Assembly: GCF_900130035.1 (NCBI RefSeq)
Contig: NZ_FQXQ01000003.1
Location: 186,001-250,000, forward strand
DNA length: 64,000 nt
Origin: Wenyingzhuangia marina
GTDB lineage: Bacteria; Bacteroidota; Bacteroidia; Flavobacteriales; Flavobacteriaceae
Reading direction: 5' to 3'
Position 1 is the first letter of the stretch. Every line of letters begins with the position of its first letter. Shown here piece by piece: positions 25,071 to 34,175 of the stretch. The translations under genes and the position numbers were made by a program. Under the pieces are notes generated by a model. That model did no database searches. It was not told where the DNA came from and was given only the letters and a program-made list of their open reading frames with translations.

Positions 25071-26699
25071 ATGAGACAATTTAGTTTACTAACTATTTTT
25101 TTGATGACAACTTTTTGTTTTGCTCAGAAAAATGAAGTTTACGAATCGCAGGTTTGGGTAGCAGATCAAGGTGACGGTACTTATAAAAATCCAATTATTC
25201 ATGCTGATTATTCCGATCCTGATGTAACTAGAGCAGGAAACGATTATTATATGACGGCATCTAGTTTTAACGCTGCTCCAGGATTGCCTATTTTACATTC
25301 AAAAGACATGGTAAATTGGGAGTTAATCAATTATGCATTACCATTACAAGTTCCTGTAGAACATTTTAATATTCCACAACACGGAAATGGAGTATGGGCT
25401 CCAAGTATTAGGTATCACAATAACGAGTTTTATATTTATTGGGGAGATCCAGACTTTGGAATTTACATGGTAAAAACCAAAGATCCAGCTGGTGCTTGGG
25501 AAGATCCTGTATTGGTTATGAAAGCCAAAGGAGCTATTGATCCTTGTCCGTTATGGGATGAAGACGAAAAAGCTTATTTGTCTGTGGCTTGGGCTGGAAG
25601 TCGTGCAGGAGTAAAAAGTATTTTAACCATGTTTAAATTAAGTCCTGATGGTACAAAAGTATTAGATCTTGGACGTCATGTTTTTGATGGACATGAAGAT
25701 CATCCAACGGTAGAAGGAACTAAAATGTATAAAAGAAATGACTACTATTACATTTTTGCTCCTGCTGGTGGAGTGGCAACAGGTTGGCAATTAATTTTAA
25801 GATCTAAAAATATTTATGGTCCTTACGAGGAAAAAGTGGTTTTAGAACAAGGAAAAACAAGTGTTAACGGACCACATCAGGGTGCATGGGTAGAAACTCC
25901 TCAAGGAGAAGATTGGTTTTATCATTTTCAAGATGTAGATGCTTATGGTAGAATTGTGCATTTACAACCTATGGATTGGAGAAAAGATTGGCCTGTAATG
26001 GGAAAAGACAATGATGGAAATGGAATTGGAGAACCTGTAATGATGCATAAAAAACCAAAGGTGGGAAAAACATATACTGTTGAAACCCCAAAAGAAACAG
26101 ATGAGTTTAATGGTAATGGTTTAGGCGTACAATGGCAGTGGAATGCAAATCCAAATATTTTGTGGCATGCTAAATTACCTGGAAAAGATTATTTAAGGTT
26201 GTTTAGTATGGCAACTCCTAAAGAAGCTAAGAATTTATGGGAGGTGCCCAACTTATTGTTACAAAAGTTTCCTGCACCTAATTTTACTGTTGATACAAAA
26301 ATCACCTTGATTCCAGAAGATGCCAAACAACCGCGTAAAGCAGGATTGATTGTAATGGGAAGAGATTACGCAACGGTGACTATTACTCAAAAAGAAGAAG
26401 TGTTTTATTTACAGCAAACCCAAGCGATTAATGCTGATAGAGGAGCTGAGGAAATTACCAATGAAGAAATAAAATTAAAAGACAATCAGGTTTTCATAAA
26501 AGTAGAAGTAGTAGCGCCAGATGCCATGTGCCAGTTTACTTACAGCGAAAATGGTAAGAAATTTAAAAAAATAGGAAAACCATTTAAAGCCAGAGTAGGT
26601 AAATGGATTGGAGCAAAAGTGGGATTATTTAGCATTAGTACGCCAGAAGCAAAACGTGGTGGGTATGCGGATGTAGATTATTTTAGAATTACAAAATAA
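25071..26699 (+). CDS. GH43 glycosidase with C-terminal concanavalin-like domain
   Basis: Secreted protein of 542 aa with signal peptide MRQFSLLTIFLMTTFCFAQ. The five-bladed GH43 domain covers about residues 35-330. The catalytic triad is visible as YSDPDV (base Asp 49), GAIDPCPLW (Asp 157) and HPTVEGTKMY (acid Glu 215). Residues about 345-542 form the beta-xylosidase C-terminal domain (DUF1349/GH43_C2; KAGLIVMGRDYA, GLFSISTPEAKRGGYADVDYFRI). Such enzymes release xylose or arabinose from side chains. Beside GH28 and CE8 genes it may act on xylogalacturonan or arabinan side chains of pectin. The exact linkage is not readable. There is no T9SS sorting domain. Confidence 0.9.
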   Translation: MRQFSLLTIFLMTTFCFAQKNEVYESQVWVADQGDGTYKNPIIHADYSDPDVTRAGNDYYMTASSFNAAPGLPILHSKDMVNWELINYALPLQVPVEHFNIPQHGNGVWAPSIRYHNNEFYIYWGDPDFGIYMVKTKDPAGAWEDPVLVMKAKGAIDPCPLWDEDEKAYLSVAWAGSRAGVKSILTMFKLSPDGTKVLDLGRHVFDGHEDHPTVEGTKMYKRNDYYYIFAPAGGVATGWQLILRSKNIYGPYEEKVVLEQGKTSVNGPHQGAWVETPQGEDWFYHFQDVDAYGRIVHLQPMDWRKDWPVMGKDNDGNGIGEPVMMHKKPKVGKTYTVETPKETDEFNGNGLGVQWQWNANPNILWHAKLPGKDYLRLFSMATPKEAKNLWEVPNLLLQKFPAPNFTVDTKITLIPEDAKQPRKAGLIVMGRDYATVTITQKEEVFYLQQTQAINADRGAEEITNEEIKLKDNQVFIKVEVVAPDAMCQFTYSENGKKFKKIGKPFKARVGKWIGAKVGLFSISTPEAKRGGYADVDYFRITK

Positions 26700-26706
26700 A
26701 TTAAGA

Positions 26707-28413
26707 ATGAAAATATTAAAAACAATTCTATGTACTGCATTGGTATTAGGGGTAGGGTTCGTTCAAACGAATAACGCTCAATCAAAACAAGAGCAAGATT
26801 TAAACGCTATGTATCAAAATATAGAGTTTAAAATGGATTCTGTAAAACAAGTAAAATTTAATAGCTATAAAGCTAATATTAAAGATTTTGGAGCCGTTGG
26901 TGATGGAATTTTTAAAAACACAGAAGCTTTTAAACAAAGTATTGAGGCAGTTGTAAAAAAAGGAGGGGGAACTGTAGTTGTTCCATCAGGAATGTGGTAC
27001 ACAGGTCCTATTACTTTAAAAAGTAATATCAATTTACATTTGGAAGATGGAGCATTGATTATTTTTAGTGATGATTTTGATGATTATCCAATTGTAAAAA
27101 CCAGTTTTGAAGGTTTAAATACTGTACGTTGTGTTTCCCCTATTAATGCTAATAATGCAGAAAACATAGCAATTACTGGTAGCGGAATTATAGACGGTAA
27201 TGGTGATGCCTGGCGTCCAGTTAAAAAAAGTAAAATGACAGATCAGCAATGGAAAAGTCTAGTGAATTCTGGAGGTGTACTTTCTAAGGATAAAAAGATA
27301 TGGTTTCCTTCTGAAGGTTCAAAAAAAGGATTTGAAAGCAGTACCAATTTTAATGTACCAGATTTAATAGGTGATGAAGAATTAGCTACTGTTAAAGATT
27401 TTCTTCGTCCTGTGATGGTCAGTATAATCAATTGTAAAACAGTTTTGTTAGATGGTCTTACTTTTCAAAATTCGCCAGCATGGAATCTTCATCCATTAAT
27501 GTGTGAGGATATCACTATTAGAAATTTAAGCATTCGTAATCCTTGGTATTCACAAAATGGTGATGGGTTAGATTTAGAATCTTGTAATCGTGTATTGATT
27601 TATAACAATACGTTTGATGTTGGTGATGATGCTATTTGTATAAAATCTGGAAAAGATAAAGATGGTAGAGATCGTAATATACCAACACAAAATGTTATTG
27701 TAAAAAACAATATTGTTTACCATGCTCATGGTGGTTTTGTGGTTGGTAGCGAAATGTCTGGAGGAGTTAAAAATGTACATGTATCTAACTGTACATTTAT
27801 AGGGACTGATGTAGGTTTACGATTTAAGAGTACCAGAGGTAGAGGTGGAGTTGTAGAAAATATTTATATTTCTAATATTGATATGGTTCATATTCCAACA
27901 GAGGCTATTCGTTTCAATTTATATTATTCTGGTAAATCACCAGTTTTAGAGGAAGGACAAGAAACAGATACTAAAATTCAAGATCAGGAATTGGTAGCTG
28001 TGACAGATGAAACCCCTTCTTTTAGAAACATATTTATGAAAAATATTCATGTAGCCGATTCTGAAACAGCTGTGTTTTTTATGGGATTACCAGAAATGAA
28101 TTTAAAAAACATCTCTATAGAAAATTCTATGTTCGATACTAAAAAGGGGATTACAGCTATTGATAGTGATGGAATTACATTAAAAAATGTTACCATAAAA
28201 GCATTAGATGATTTTGCTTTAACTGTTTATAATAGTAAGAATATTACAACTAGTGGTTTTAACTTTACTAATAGTAAATCTGCTATTAAAGTTTTAGGGT
28301 CTAAAACAAGTAATATTCAGTTTGATAAAGCTGATTTTTCAGATGTAAATCAACAAGTTTTTAAAGGAGAAGAGGTTGGTGAAAAAGTAATAAAATATAA
28401 CAAAGCAAAATAA
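26707..28413 (+). CDS. GH28 polygalacturonase
   Basis: Protein of 568 aa with a signal peptide and a right-handed beta-helix. The GH28 active-site residues can be placed: NGD with Asp 286, GDD with Asp 307 and Asp 308, HGG with His 341, and the RFK variant of the RIK motif with Arg 372 and Lys 374. The N-terminal KDFGAVGDGIFKNTEAF block is also typical. It hydrolyses alpha-1,4 bonds between galacturonates; length and position in a Bacteroidota locus suggest an exo-acting or oligomer-specific enzyme, but this is not certain. An insert at about residues 180-225 is longer than in fungal endo-polygalacturonases. It lies seven bases after the GH43 gene. Confidence 0.92.
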   Translation: MKILKTILCTALVLGVGFVQTNNAQSKQEQDLNAMYQNIEFKMDSVKQVKFNSYKANIKDFGAVGDGIFKNTEAFKQSIEAVVKKGGGTVVVPSGMWYTGPITLKSNINLHLEDGALIIFSDDFDDYPIVKTSFEGLNTVRCVSPINANNAENIAITGSGIIDGNGDAWRPVKKSKMTDQQWKSLVNSGGVLSKDKKIWFPSEGSKKGFESSTNFNVPDLIGDEELATVKDFLRPVMVSIINCKTVLLDGLTFQNSPAWNLHPLMCEDITIRNLSIRNPWYSQNGDGLDLESCNRVLIYNNTFDVGDDAICIKSGKDKDGRDRNIPTQNVIVKNNIVYHAHGGFVVGSEMSGGVKNVHVSNCTFIGTDVGLRFKSTRGRGGVVENIYISNIDMVHIPTEAIRFNLYYSGKSPVLEEGQETDTKIQDQELVAVTDETPSFRNIFMKNIHVADSETAVFFMGLPEMNLKNISIENSMFDTKKGITAIDSDGITLKNVTIKALDDFALTVYNSKNITTSGFNFTNSKSAIKVLGSKTSNIQFDKADFSDVNQQVFKGEEVGEKVIKYNKAK

Positions 28414-28431
28414 TTTTAACGAATTTTATTC

Positions 28432-29400
28432 ATGAAAGTATTAACGTTTTTAAAAATATTTATGTTGTTATTTGGTGGAGGTTTGTCAACAATAGCACAA
28501 GTTAATAAGCCCAATTATACGGTGGCAAAAGATGGCTCTGGAGATTTCATAACTGTACAAGAGGCTATTTTAGCCATTCCTGATTTTAGAAAACAAGAAA
28601 CAGTTGTTTATATTAAAAATGGAGTGTATAAAGAAAAGTTGATTTTACCAGCTTCAAAAACCAAAGTAACCTTTGTAGGTGAAGACCCAGATAAAGTGAT
28701 TTTGACTAACGATGATTTTGCAAGTAAGAAAAATATTTTAGGAGAAGAGATGGGGACCACAGGATCATCATCCTTTTATATATTTGGTAATGAGTTTACA
28801 GCAAAAAAAATCACATTTGAAAATTCTTCAGGTCCTAAAGGTCAAGCTGTAGCGGTAAGAGTAGACGGAGATATGGTAGTGTTTGAAGATTGTAGATTTT
28901 TAGGTTTTCAAGATACTTTGTATTTGCATGGAGAAAAATCTAGACAGTACTATAAAAATTGTTATATAGAAGGAACTACAGATTTTATTTTTGGATGGTC
29001 TGTAGCTGTTTTTGAAAATTGTGAAATTTACTCAAAAAAAGGAGGAAGTTATATTACTGCTGCTTCTACAAATCAAGGAGCGAGTTCAGGTTTAACTTTT
29101 ATCAATTGTAAATTAACAGGAGATGCATCTGAGAAAAGTGTTTATTTAGGAAGGCCATGGCGTAATTATGCACAAACAGTTTTTATCAATTGTAGTATGG
29201 GAAAACATATTAAAAGAGAGGGATGGCATAATTGGGGAAAAAAGAGCGCTGAAAAAACTACATTTTATGCTGAGTATAATTCTACGGGAGTGGGGGCTTC
29301 ATCTAATACCCGTGTAAAATGGACTCATCAATTAACAAAAGAACAGGTTAAAACATATACGGTTAAAAATATTTTTAATGGATGGGTTCCTAAAATATAA
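28432..29400 (+). CDS. Pectin methylesterase, carbohydrate esterase family 8
   Basis: Secreted protein of 322 aa with a signal peptide (ending STIAQ). The CE8 catalytic residues are all present: GQAVAVRVDGD with the conserved Gln, FQDTLY with Asp 161, DFIFG with Asp 184, and LGRPWR with Arg 241. It removes methyl esters from homogalacturonan, which lets GH28 and lyases act. It is the last gene of the GH105-GH43-GH28-CE8 operon; the next gene, the hybrid regulator, follows after a 122-base gap with its own palindrome. Length is normal for a single-domain bacterial CE8. Confidence 0.93.
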   Translation: MKVLTFLKIFMLLFGGGLSTIAQVNKPNYTVAKDGSGDFITVQEAILAIPDFRKQETVVYIKNGVYKEKLILPASKTKVTFVGEDPDKVILTNDDFASKKNILGEEMGTTGSSSFYIFGNEFTAKKITFENSSGPKGQAVAVRVDGDMVVFEDCRFLGFQDTLYLHGEKSRQYYKNCYIEGTTDFIFGWSVAVFENCEIYSKKGGSYITAASTNQGASSGLTFINCKLTGDASEKSVYLGRPWRNYAQTVFINCSMGKHIKREGWHNWGKKSAEKTTFYAEYNSTGVGASSNTRVKWTHQLTKEQVKTYTVKNIFNGWVPKI

Positions 29401-29495
29401 AGAATAGAAACCTAAAGAGAATAATTAATTAAAAATTAGTATTCTTTATTAAATAATGATTTTAGAGGTGTAAAACGCACTAATTTGTTAATTTG

Positions 29496-29509
29496 GTAAT
29501 AGCTATTAC
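29496..29509 (+). promoter_or_regulatory. 14-bp palindrome before the hybrid two-component gene
   Basis: GTAATAGCTATTAC is a perfect palindrome 13 bases before the ATG. The half site GTAAT is the same as in the GTAATCGATTAC sites at 23689 and 34112, but the centre is two bases longer. A near match to the -7 element (TAAATTTTG) follows directly, so a bound protein would block or touch the polymerase. Confidence 0.5.
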
Positions 29510-29522
29510 TTAAATTTTGTAA

Positions 29523-32500
29523 ATGATTCAATTCATCAGAATAAAATATTTTGTTCTTATTATAATATTGCTTTTTGGTACCAATACAAAAGCACAAGTT
29601 AAATGTATTGTAGAAAGTTATTCAACAGAAAATGGTCTTTCTCATGATGGTATTATGGATATACTAAAGGGCAAAGATGGTTACATGTGGTTTGGAACTT
29701 GGGATGGAATCAATAGGTTTGATGGTACTAATTTTACTATTTACAAAGCAAGAGCTGGGTATAAAAGTAAATTAGATAATAATAGAATTAATAAAATAAA
29801 AGAAGATGATCTAGGTTATTTATGGGTAAAAGCAGATGATGATCAGATTTATAGGTTTGATAAAAAAAGCGAAACCTTTATGGCTCTTTCTGATTACACG
29901 GGAACCCAGAAAATTAACTTCTTAAAAATTATTCCTAAAGGAGAGAATGTTTGGATAACTACAGAAAGTCATGGAGTTTATCTTGTAACGTATAAAGACT
30001 CGGTTAATATTGAGTTAACAAAATTTAACAAAGCTAATAAAGCGCTTCATTCTAACAACATTCGTTTTGTTTTTGAACAATCAGATGGAAATATTTGGGT
30101 TGGGAGCTCAAAAGGACTATCACTTCTAAAAAAAGATCTTCAAGGAAAATTCACAAGTATTAATTATTTTAATTTATATGATTTTACGAGTGTTAAAGAA
30201 GGAGGGAGTAAATTATGGTTTACTACAAATAATGGAGTAATTATTTATTTTGATAAAGTTTTGCAAAAATTTTATCAAAAAAAGATTTCTGATAATTATC
30301 TAAGAGATTTATATATATCTAAAAAAGTAAATGCTATTTATGTAGTTAGCTCTAAAGGAGAACTTTTTAAAATTAACGCATCTACTTTAGAAGTAGAAAA
30401 TATAAGTAAATTTAAAGAAGAATCATTTTATAGTGTTTATGAAGATCAAAATGGTTTGTTGTGGATAGAACCTCAAAATAATGGAGTTATCAAATTTGAC
30501 CCTCAAACGAATAAGTTTAAAAAGTTTTTTCAGAAAAACGATGCTACTTTTCAAGTATATGAAAAAAGCTATGATGTTTTTGAGGATAAATTTGATAGAC
30601 TTTGGGTAAGAATGAAAGGAGGAGGATTTGGTTATTATGATAAAACAAATGATAAAATTCATCACTTTTATAATAAAAATGGTGAAACCAATTATTTAGA
30701 CTCTAATATTATTACAACTAGGTATTTAGACCCTTCAGGTATTATGTGGTTGGTTACTAATGATAGAGGAATTAGTAAAGTTATTTTTCAAAAAGATGAC
30801 TTTAAACATCATCTTCTTTTTGAAAATACAGACAATAAAACGGATAATGAAATAAGGGGGATTTTATATGATTCTAATAATAGACTTTGGTTGGCCTCAA
30901 AATCAAGTAAGTTATTTGTGACCAAAAATGGGAAAGCGGTTAAAGATCTTTTTGTTAATTGGCCAAAAGAAGGCATTATGCTTATTTATAAACTTTTTGA
31001 AGATAGCAAAGGAAATATTTGGATTGGAACCAAAGGTAACGGATTATACAAGGCGGAACCACTTAATATAGATAGATCAAAATATAAATTGACACATTTT
31101 GTTCATAACGAGAATGACAATAGTAGTATTAGTGGAGATAAAATTTATACCGTTTTTGAAGATAAAAGAGGAGATATTTGGATTGGGAATTATGGATCGG
31201 GAATAAATTTAGTCATGGAGAGGCATGGAAAAACTATTTTTAAAAATTCAAAAAATAGTTTTAAAAATTATCCTATCAATACTTGTGGGAAAGTAAGGTT
31301 TATTAATGAAGATAAAAAAGGTAAAATTTGGATTGCAACTACCAATGGCTTGCTTAAAATGAATCCTAATACAGATGATTATGATGAGGTGAATTTTGAT
31401 GCTTATCATAAAATATCAGGAGATATTTCTAGTATTCCCAGTAATGATGTTTTGTATATTTATAATGATTCGGAAAGTAATATGTGGATTTCCTCATCGG
31501 GAGGAGGTTTAAGTAAAATAATTGATGAAGGGGATTCTATAAAGTTTAAAACCTTTACAACTAAAGAAGGTTTGTCAAGTGATTTTATTCTAAGTATGAT
31601 TGAAGACAATCATAAAAATTTATGGTTGGCTACAGAAAATGGAATGTCTAAATTTAATTTGAAAGATTATACTTTTAGAAATTACGATTCGTATGATGGT
31701 TTATCTAAAACAGGTTTTTCTGAAAGTTCATGTATAAAGTTACCAAATAATCATTTATTGTTTGGTGGAGTTAAAGGTTATTTGGAGTTTAATCCAGAAG
31801 AAATTACGGATTATAAAATAAACGCTAAAATGAGTTTTACTAAGTTAGAAATCAACAATAAAGAGGTTGATTTGTTTTCTGAAAATACTCCTTTAGAAAG
31901 TAATATAAACTACAATAAAAGATTAAACTTAGATTATACTCAAAATACCATAGGAATCAATTATCAGGTGTTAGATTATAGATCAAATAACAAGCAAATT
32001 TATGTATATAGGCTAAAGGGATTTGATAAAACTTGGCACAATGTTCAAAATCAGAAAAAAGCGACTTATACCAATTTGTCACCTGGAGATTATGTTTTTG
32101 AGGTAAAGTGCTTAAATAAAGAACTATATTTTAATACACCATACAAAACTTTAGCAATTACTATTACTCCTCCTTTTTGGAAAACTACTTGGGCGTATAT
32201 TATTTATGTTTTATTAATAGTTCTTTTTTCGGAAATGATTAGAAGAATTGCTTTCTCAGTTATTCGTTTAAGAAATAAAGTAGCTATAGAGCATCAGTTA
32301 ACAGAATTAAAACTTAATTTTTTTACCAATATTTCTCATGAATTAAGAACTCCTTTAACGCTTATCGTAAATCCTATAGAAGAGATTGCTATTAACGAAA
32401 ATTTATCTCCAAGAGGAAATGAATATATGGAAGTTGTTAGAAAAAACACAAGTAGGATAGTTCGTTTTGTAAATCAATTGCTTGATTTTAGAAAAGTACA

Positions 32501-33878
32501 AAGTGGAAAAGCAACTTTAAATATTAAAAAAATTGAATTAATTTCTTTTGTTAATGAAATTGCTTCGTTGTTTTCTGAGGCTGCTTATGAAAAGAATATA
32601 GAGTTAAAAATAGTATCAAATACTGATAGGTTTTTTGTTAAGATAGATGATAAAAAAATAGATGTTGTTATTTATAATTTATTATCAAATGCTTTTAAAT
32701 TTTCACCTAAAGACAAAACAATTACAGTAGAAATTATTAAAAATGAAGATGATTCTTTTGTTGTTAGAGTAATAGATCAAGGAGTGGGGGTTGAGGAAGA
32801 TAAATTAAAAGAGATTTTTAAATTATATTACGAAGGGGAAGGTAATAAAGTAGATTATATAGAGGGGACAGGGATTGGTTTGGCTTTGTGTAAAGAATAT
32901 ATAAAGCTTCATCACGGAGAAATATATGCTACTAATAATGCTGGAGAAGGACTTACCGTTACTTTTAAAATGAATTCTATAAAAGAAGAAGGGAAAAAGA
33001 CCATAACCACCTTAACAACTTCTTATCCAATTAAATTGGAAAAAAACAATATCGAAGAGGTAAAAATAGATGTAGCTAAAGAAACTTCTAGTCAGGTAGA
33101 TGAACCTCAAGGAAGTTTACCGACAGTGCTTATAGTAGAAGATAATAATGAACTTAGAAGATTTTTGTCCAATCAATTAAGAAAATTCTATAAAGTTATT
33201 AGAGCAACTAATGGAAAAGATGGATTAGAAAAAGCCATGGCAAATATACCAGATTTGATATTAAGTGATATTATGATGCCTGTGATGGATGGTTTAGAGC
33301 TTTTAGATAAGCTTAAAAATGAAGAAACCACAAGTCATATTCCTATAGTTTTGTTAACAGCAAAATCTACAGTTGATAATAAAATTCAAGCACTTAACTA
33401 TGGTGCAGATTATTATATTACAAAACCTTTTGATACTGAGTTTTTAAAAGCATCTATAGGGAATTTAATACAGAAAAGGAAAAAGATGTTTGATTCTTTA
33501 GTGTTAGATTCTAAAACGGTTGAACTATCTCCTAGTGAAATAGTAGTAACTACTAAAGATGAAGCATTTCTGAAGGAAATTATAGCTGTTGTAGAAGAAC
33601 AAATGGTAAATCCAGATTTTAAAATAGAGTCTTTTGCAAAATCGATTAATATGCGAAGAGCTACTTTTAATAGAAAATTTAAAAGCCTTACTAATATGAC
33701 ACCTGTCGAGTTTGTAAGAGATATGAGATTAAAAAGAGCCAAACAAATGTTAGATGCAGGAGAGAAAAATATATCTGAAGTAGCTTTTGATGTTGGTTTT
33801 AACAGTGCGGGGTATTTTAGTACTTGTTTTAAGGATAAATACAACATATCACCATCAGAATATATTAAGCATCATTAA
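29523..33878 (+). CDS. Hybrid two-component system regulator of pectin use (HTCS)
   Basis: Single-chain sensor and transcription factor of 1451 aa. After a signal peptide, two beta-propellers built of Reg_prop repeats (recurrent D-x-x-G-x-x-W-I-G/A) and a Y_Y_Y domain make the periplasmic sensor. One membrane helix (WAYIIYVLLIVLFSEMI) follows. The cytosolic part has HisKA with FFTNISHELRTPLTL (phospho-His 939), HATPase with NLLSNAFKFSP and GTGIGLALCKEY, a receiver with LSDIMMPVMDG (phospho-Asp 1249), and a C-terminal AraC-type helix-turn-helix. HTCS proteins bind oligosaccharides from their target glycan and switch on the adjacent utilisation genes. The 21-bp direct repeats at 23627 and 34050 are the likely targets. 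Confidence 0.95.
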   Translation: MIQFIRIKYFVLIIILLFGTNTKAQVKCIVESYSTENGLSHDGIMDILKGKDGYMWFGTWDGINRFDGTNFTIYKARAGYKSKLDNNRINKIKEDDLGYLWVKADDDQIYRFDKKSETFMALSDYTGTQKINFLKIIPKGENVWITTESHGVYLVTYKDSVNIELTKFNKANKALHSNNIRFVFEQSDGNIWVGSSKGLSLLKKDLQGKFTSINYFNLYDFTSVKEGGSKLWFTTNNGVIIYFDKVLQKFYQKKISDNYLRDLYISKKVNAIYVVSSKGELFKINASTLEVENISKFKEESFYSVYEDQNGLLWIEPQNNGVIKFDPQTNKFKKFFQKNDATFQVYEKSYDVFEDKFDRLWVRMKGGGFGYYDKTNDKIHHFYNKNGETNYLDSNIITTRYLDPSGIMWLVTNDRGISKVIFQKDDFKHHLLFENTDNKTDNEIRGILYDSNNRLWLASKSSKLFVTKNGKAVKDLFVNWPKEGIMLIYKLFEDSKGNIWIGTKGNGLYKAEPLNIDRSKYKLTHFVHNENDNSSISGDKIYTVFEDKRGDIWIGNYGSGINLVMERHGKTIFKNSKNSFKNYPINTCGKVRFINEDKKGKIWIATTNGLLKMNPNTDDYDEVNFDAYHKISGDISSIPSNDVLYIYNDSESNMWISSSGGGLSKIIDEGDSIKFKTFTTKEGLSSDFILSMIEDNHKNLWLATENGMSKFNLKDYTFRNYDSYDGLSKTGFSESSCIKLPNNHLLFGGVKGYLEFNPEEITDYKINAKMSFTKLEINNKEVDLFSENTPLESNINYNKRLNLDYTQNTIGINYQVLDYRSNNKQIYVYRLKGFDKTWHNVQNQKKATYTNLSPGDYVFEVKCLNKELYFNTPYKTLAITITPPFWKTTWAYIIYVLLIVLFSEMIRRIAFSVIRLRNKVAIEHQLTELKLNFFTNISHELRTPLTLIVNPIEEIAINENLSPRGNEYMEVVRKNTSRIVRFVNQLLDFRKVQSGKATLNIKKIELISFVNEIASLFSEAAYEKNIELKIVSNTDRFFVKIDDKKIDVVIYNLLSNAFKFSPKDKTITVEIIKNEDDSFVVRVIDQGVGVEEDKLKEIFKLYYEGEGNKVDYIEGTGIGLALCKEYIKLHHGEIYATNNAGEGLTVTFKMNSIKEEGKKTITTLTTSYPIKLEKNNIEEVKIDVAKETSSQVDEPQGSLPTVLIVEDNNELRRFLSNQLRKFYKVIRATNGKDGLEKAMANIPDLILSDIMMPVMDGLELLDKLKNEETTSHIPIVLLTAKSTVDNKIQALNYGADYYITKPFDTEFLKASIGNLIQKRKKMFDSLVLDSKTVELSPSEIVVTTKDEAFLKEIIAVVEEQMVNPDFKIESFAKSINMRRATFNRKFKSLTNMTPVEFVRDMRLKRAKQMLDAGEKNISEVAFDVGFNSAGYFSTCFKDKYNISPSEYIKHH

Positions 33879-34045
33879 ATTTAAATAAAACGCTGAATGA
33901 AATTTTATACATGCTCTAATAACAAAAATAGTATTAATTTATATGGGCTTAACCATTGTTTACGTGTAATTGTTGATTCTTTATAGTTTAAACAAGAGGG
34001 GTTTATATTGTTTTTTTATATGTTAATATCTGTTTTTTTAATGAA

Positions 34046-34123
34046 ATGTTTAAAATTTAAAAGAATTTGATTAAAATTTAATAGTTATAAAGGTTGTGAT
34101 TTAATATTTTAGTAATCGATTAC
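34046..34123 (+). promoter_or_regulatory. Duplicated 78-bp regulatory module, copy 2 (before susC)
   Basis: Gap-free partner of 23623-23700 (66 of 78 identical). Direct repeats lie at 34050-34063 and 34071-34084 (TTAAAATTTAA core, 21-bp period) and the palindrome GTAATCGATTAC at 34112-34123. It lies in the 297-base space between the hybrid regulator and susC, which holds no gene. A -7-like TATTTTTTG follows at about 34150. Confidence 0.78.
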
Positions 34124-34175
34124 ATTAACTTTTTATGTGGTTTAAATAATCTACATATTTTTTGCATATCTATTA

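Noticed and set aside
33413-33847. Antisense open frame of 144 codons inside the HTCS gene
   Set aside because: It lies opposite the receiver and helix-turn-helix coding region and its product resembles nothing; it is a shadow of the real gene.
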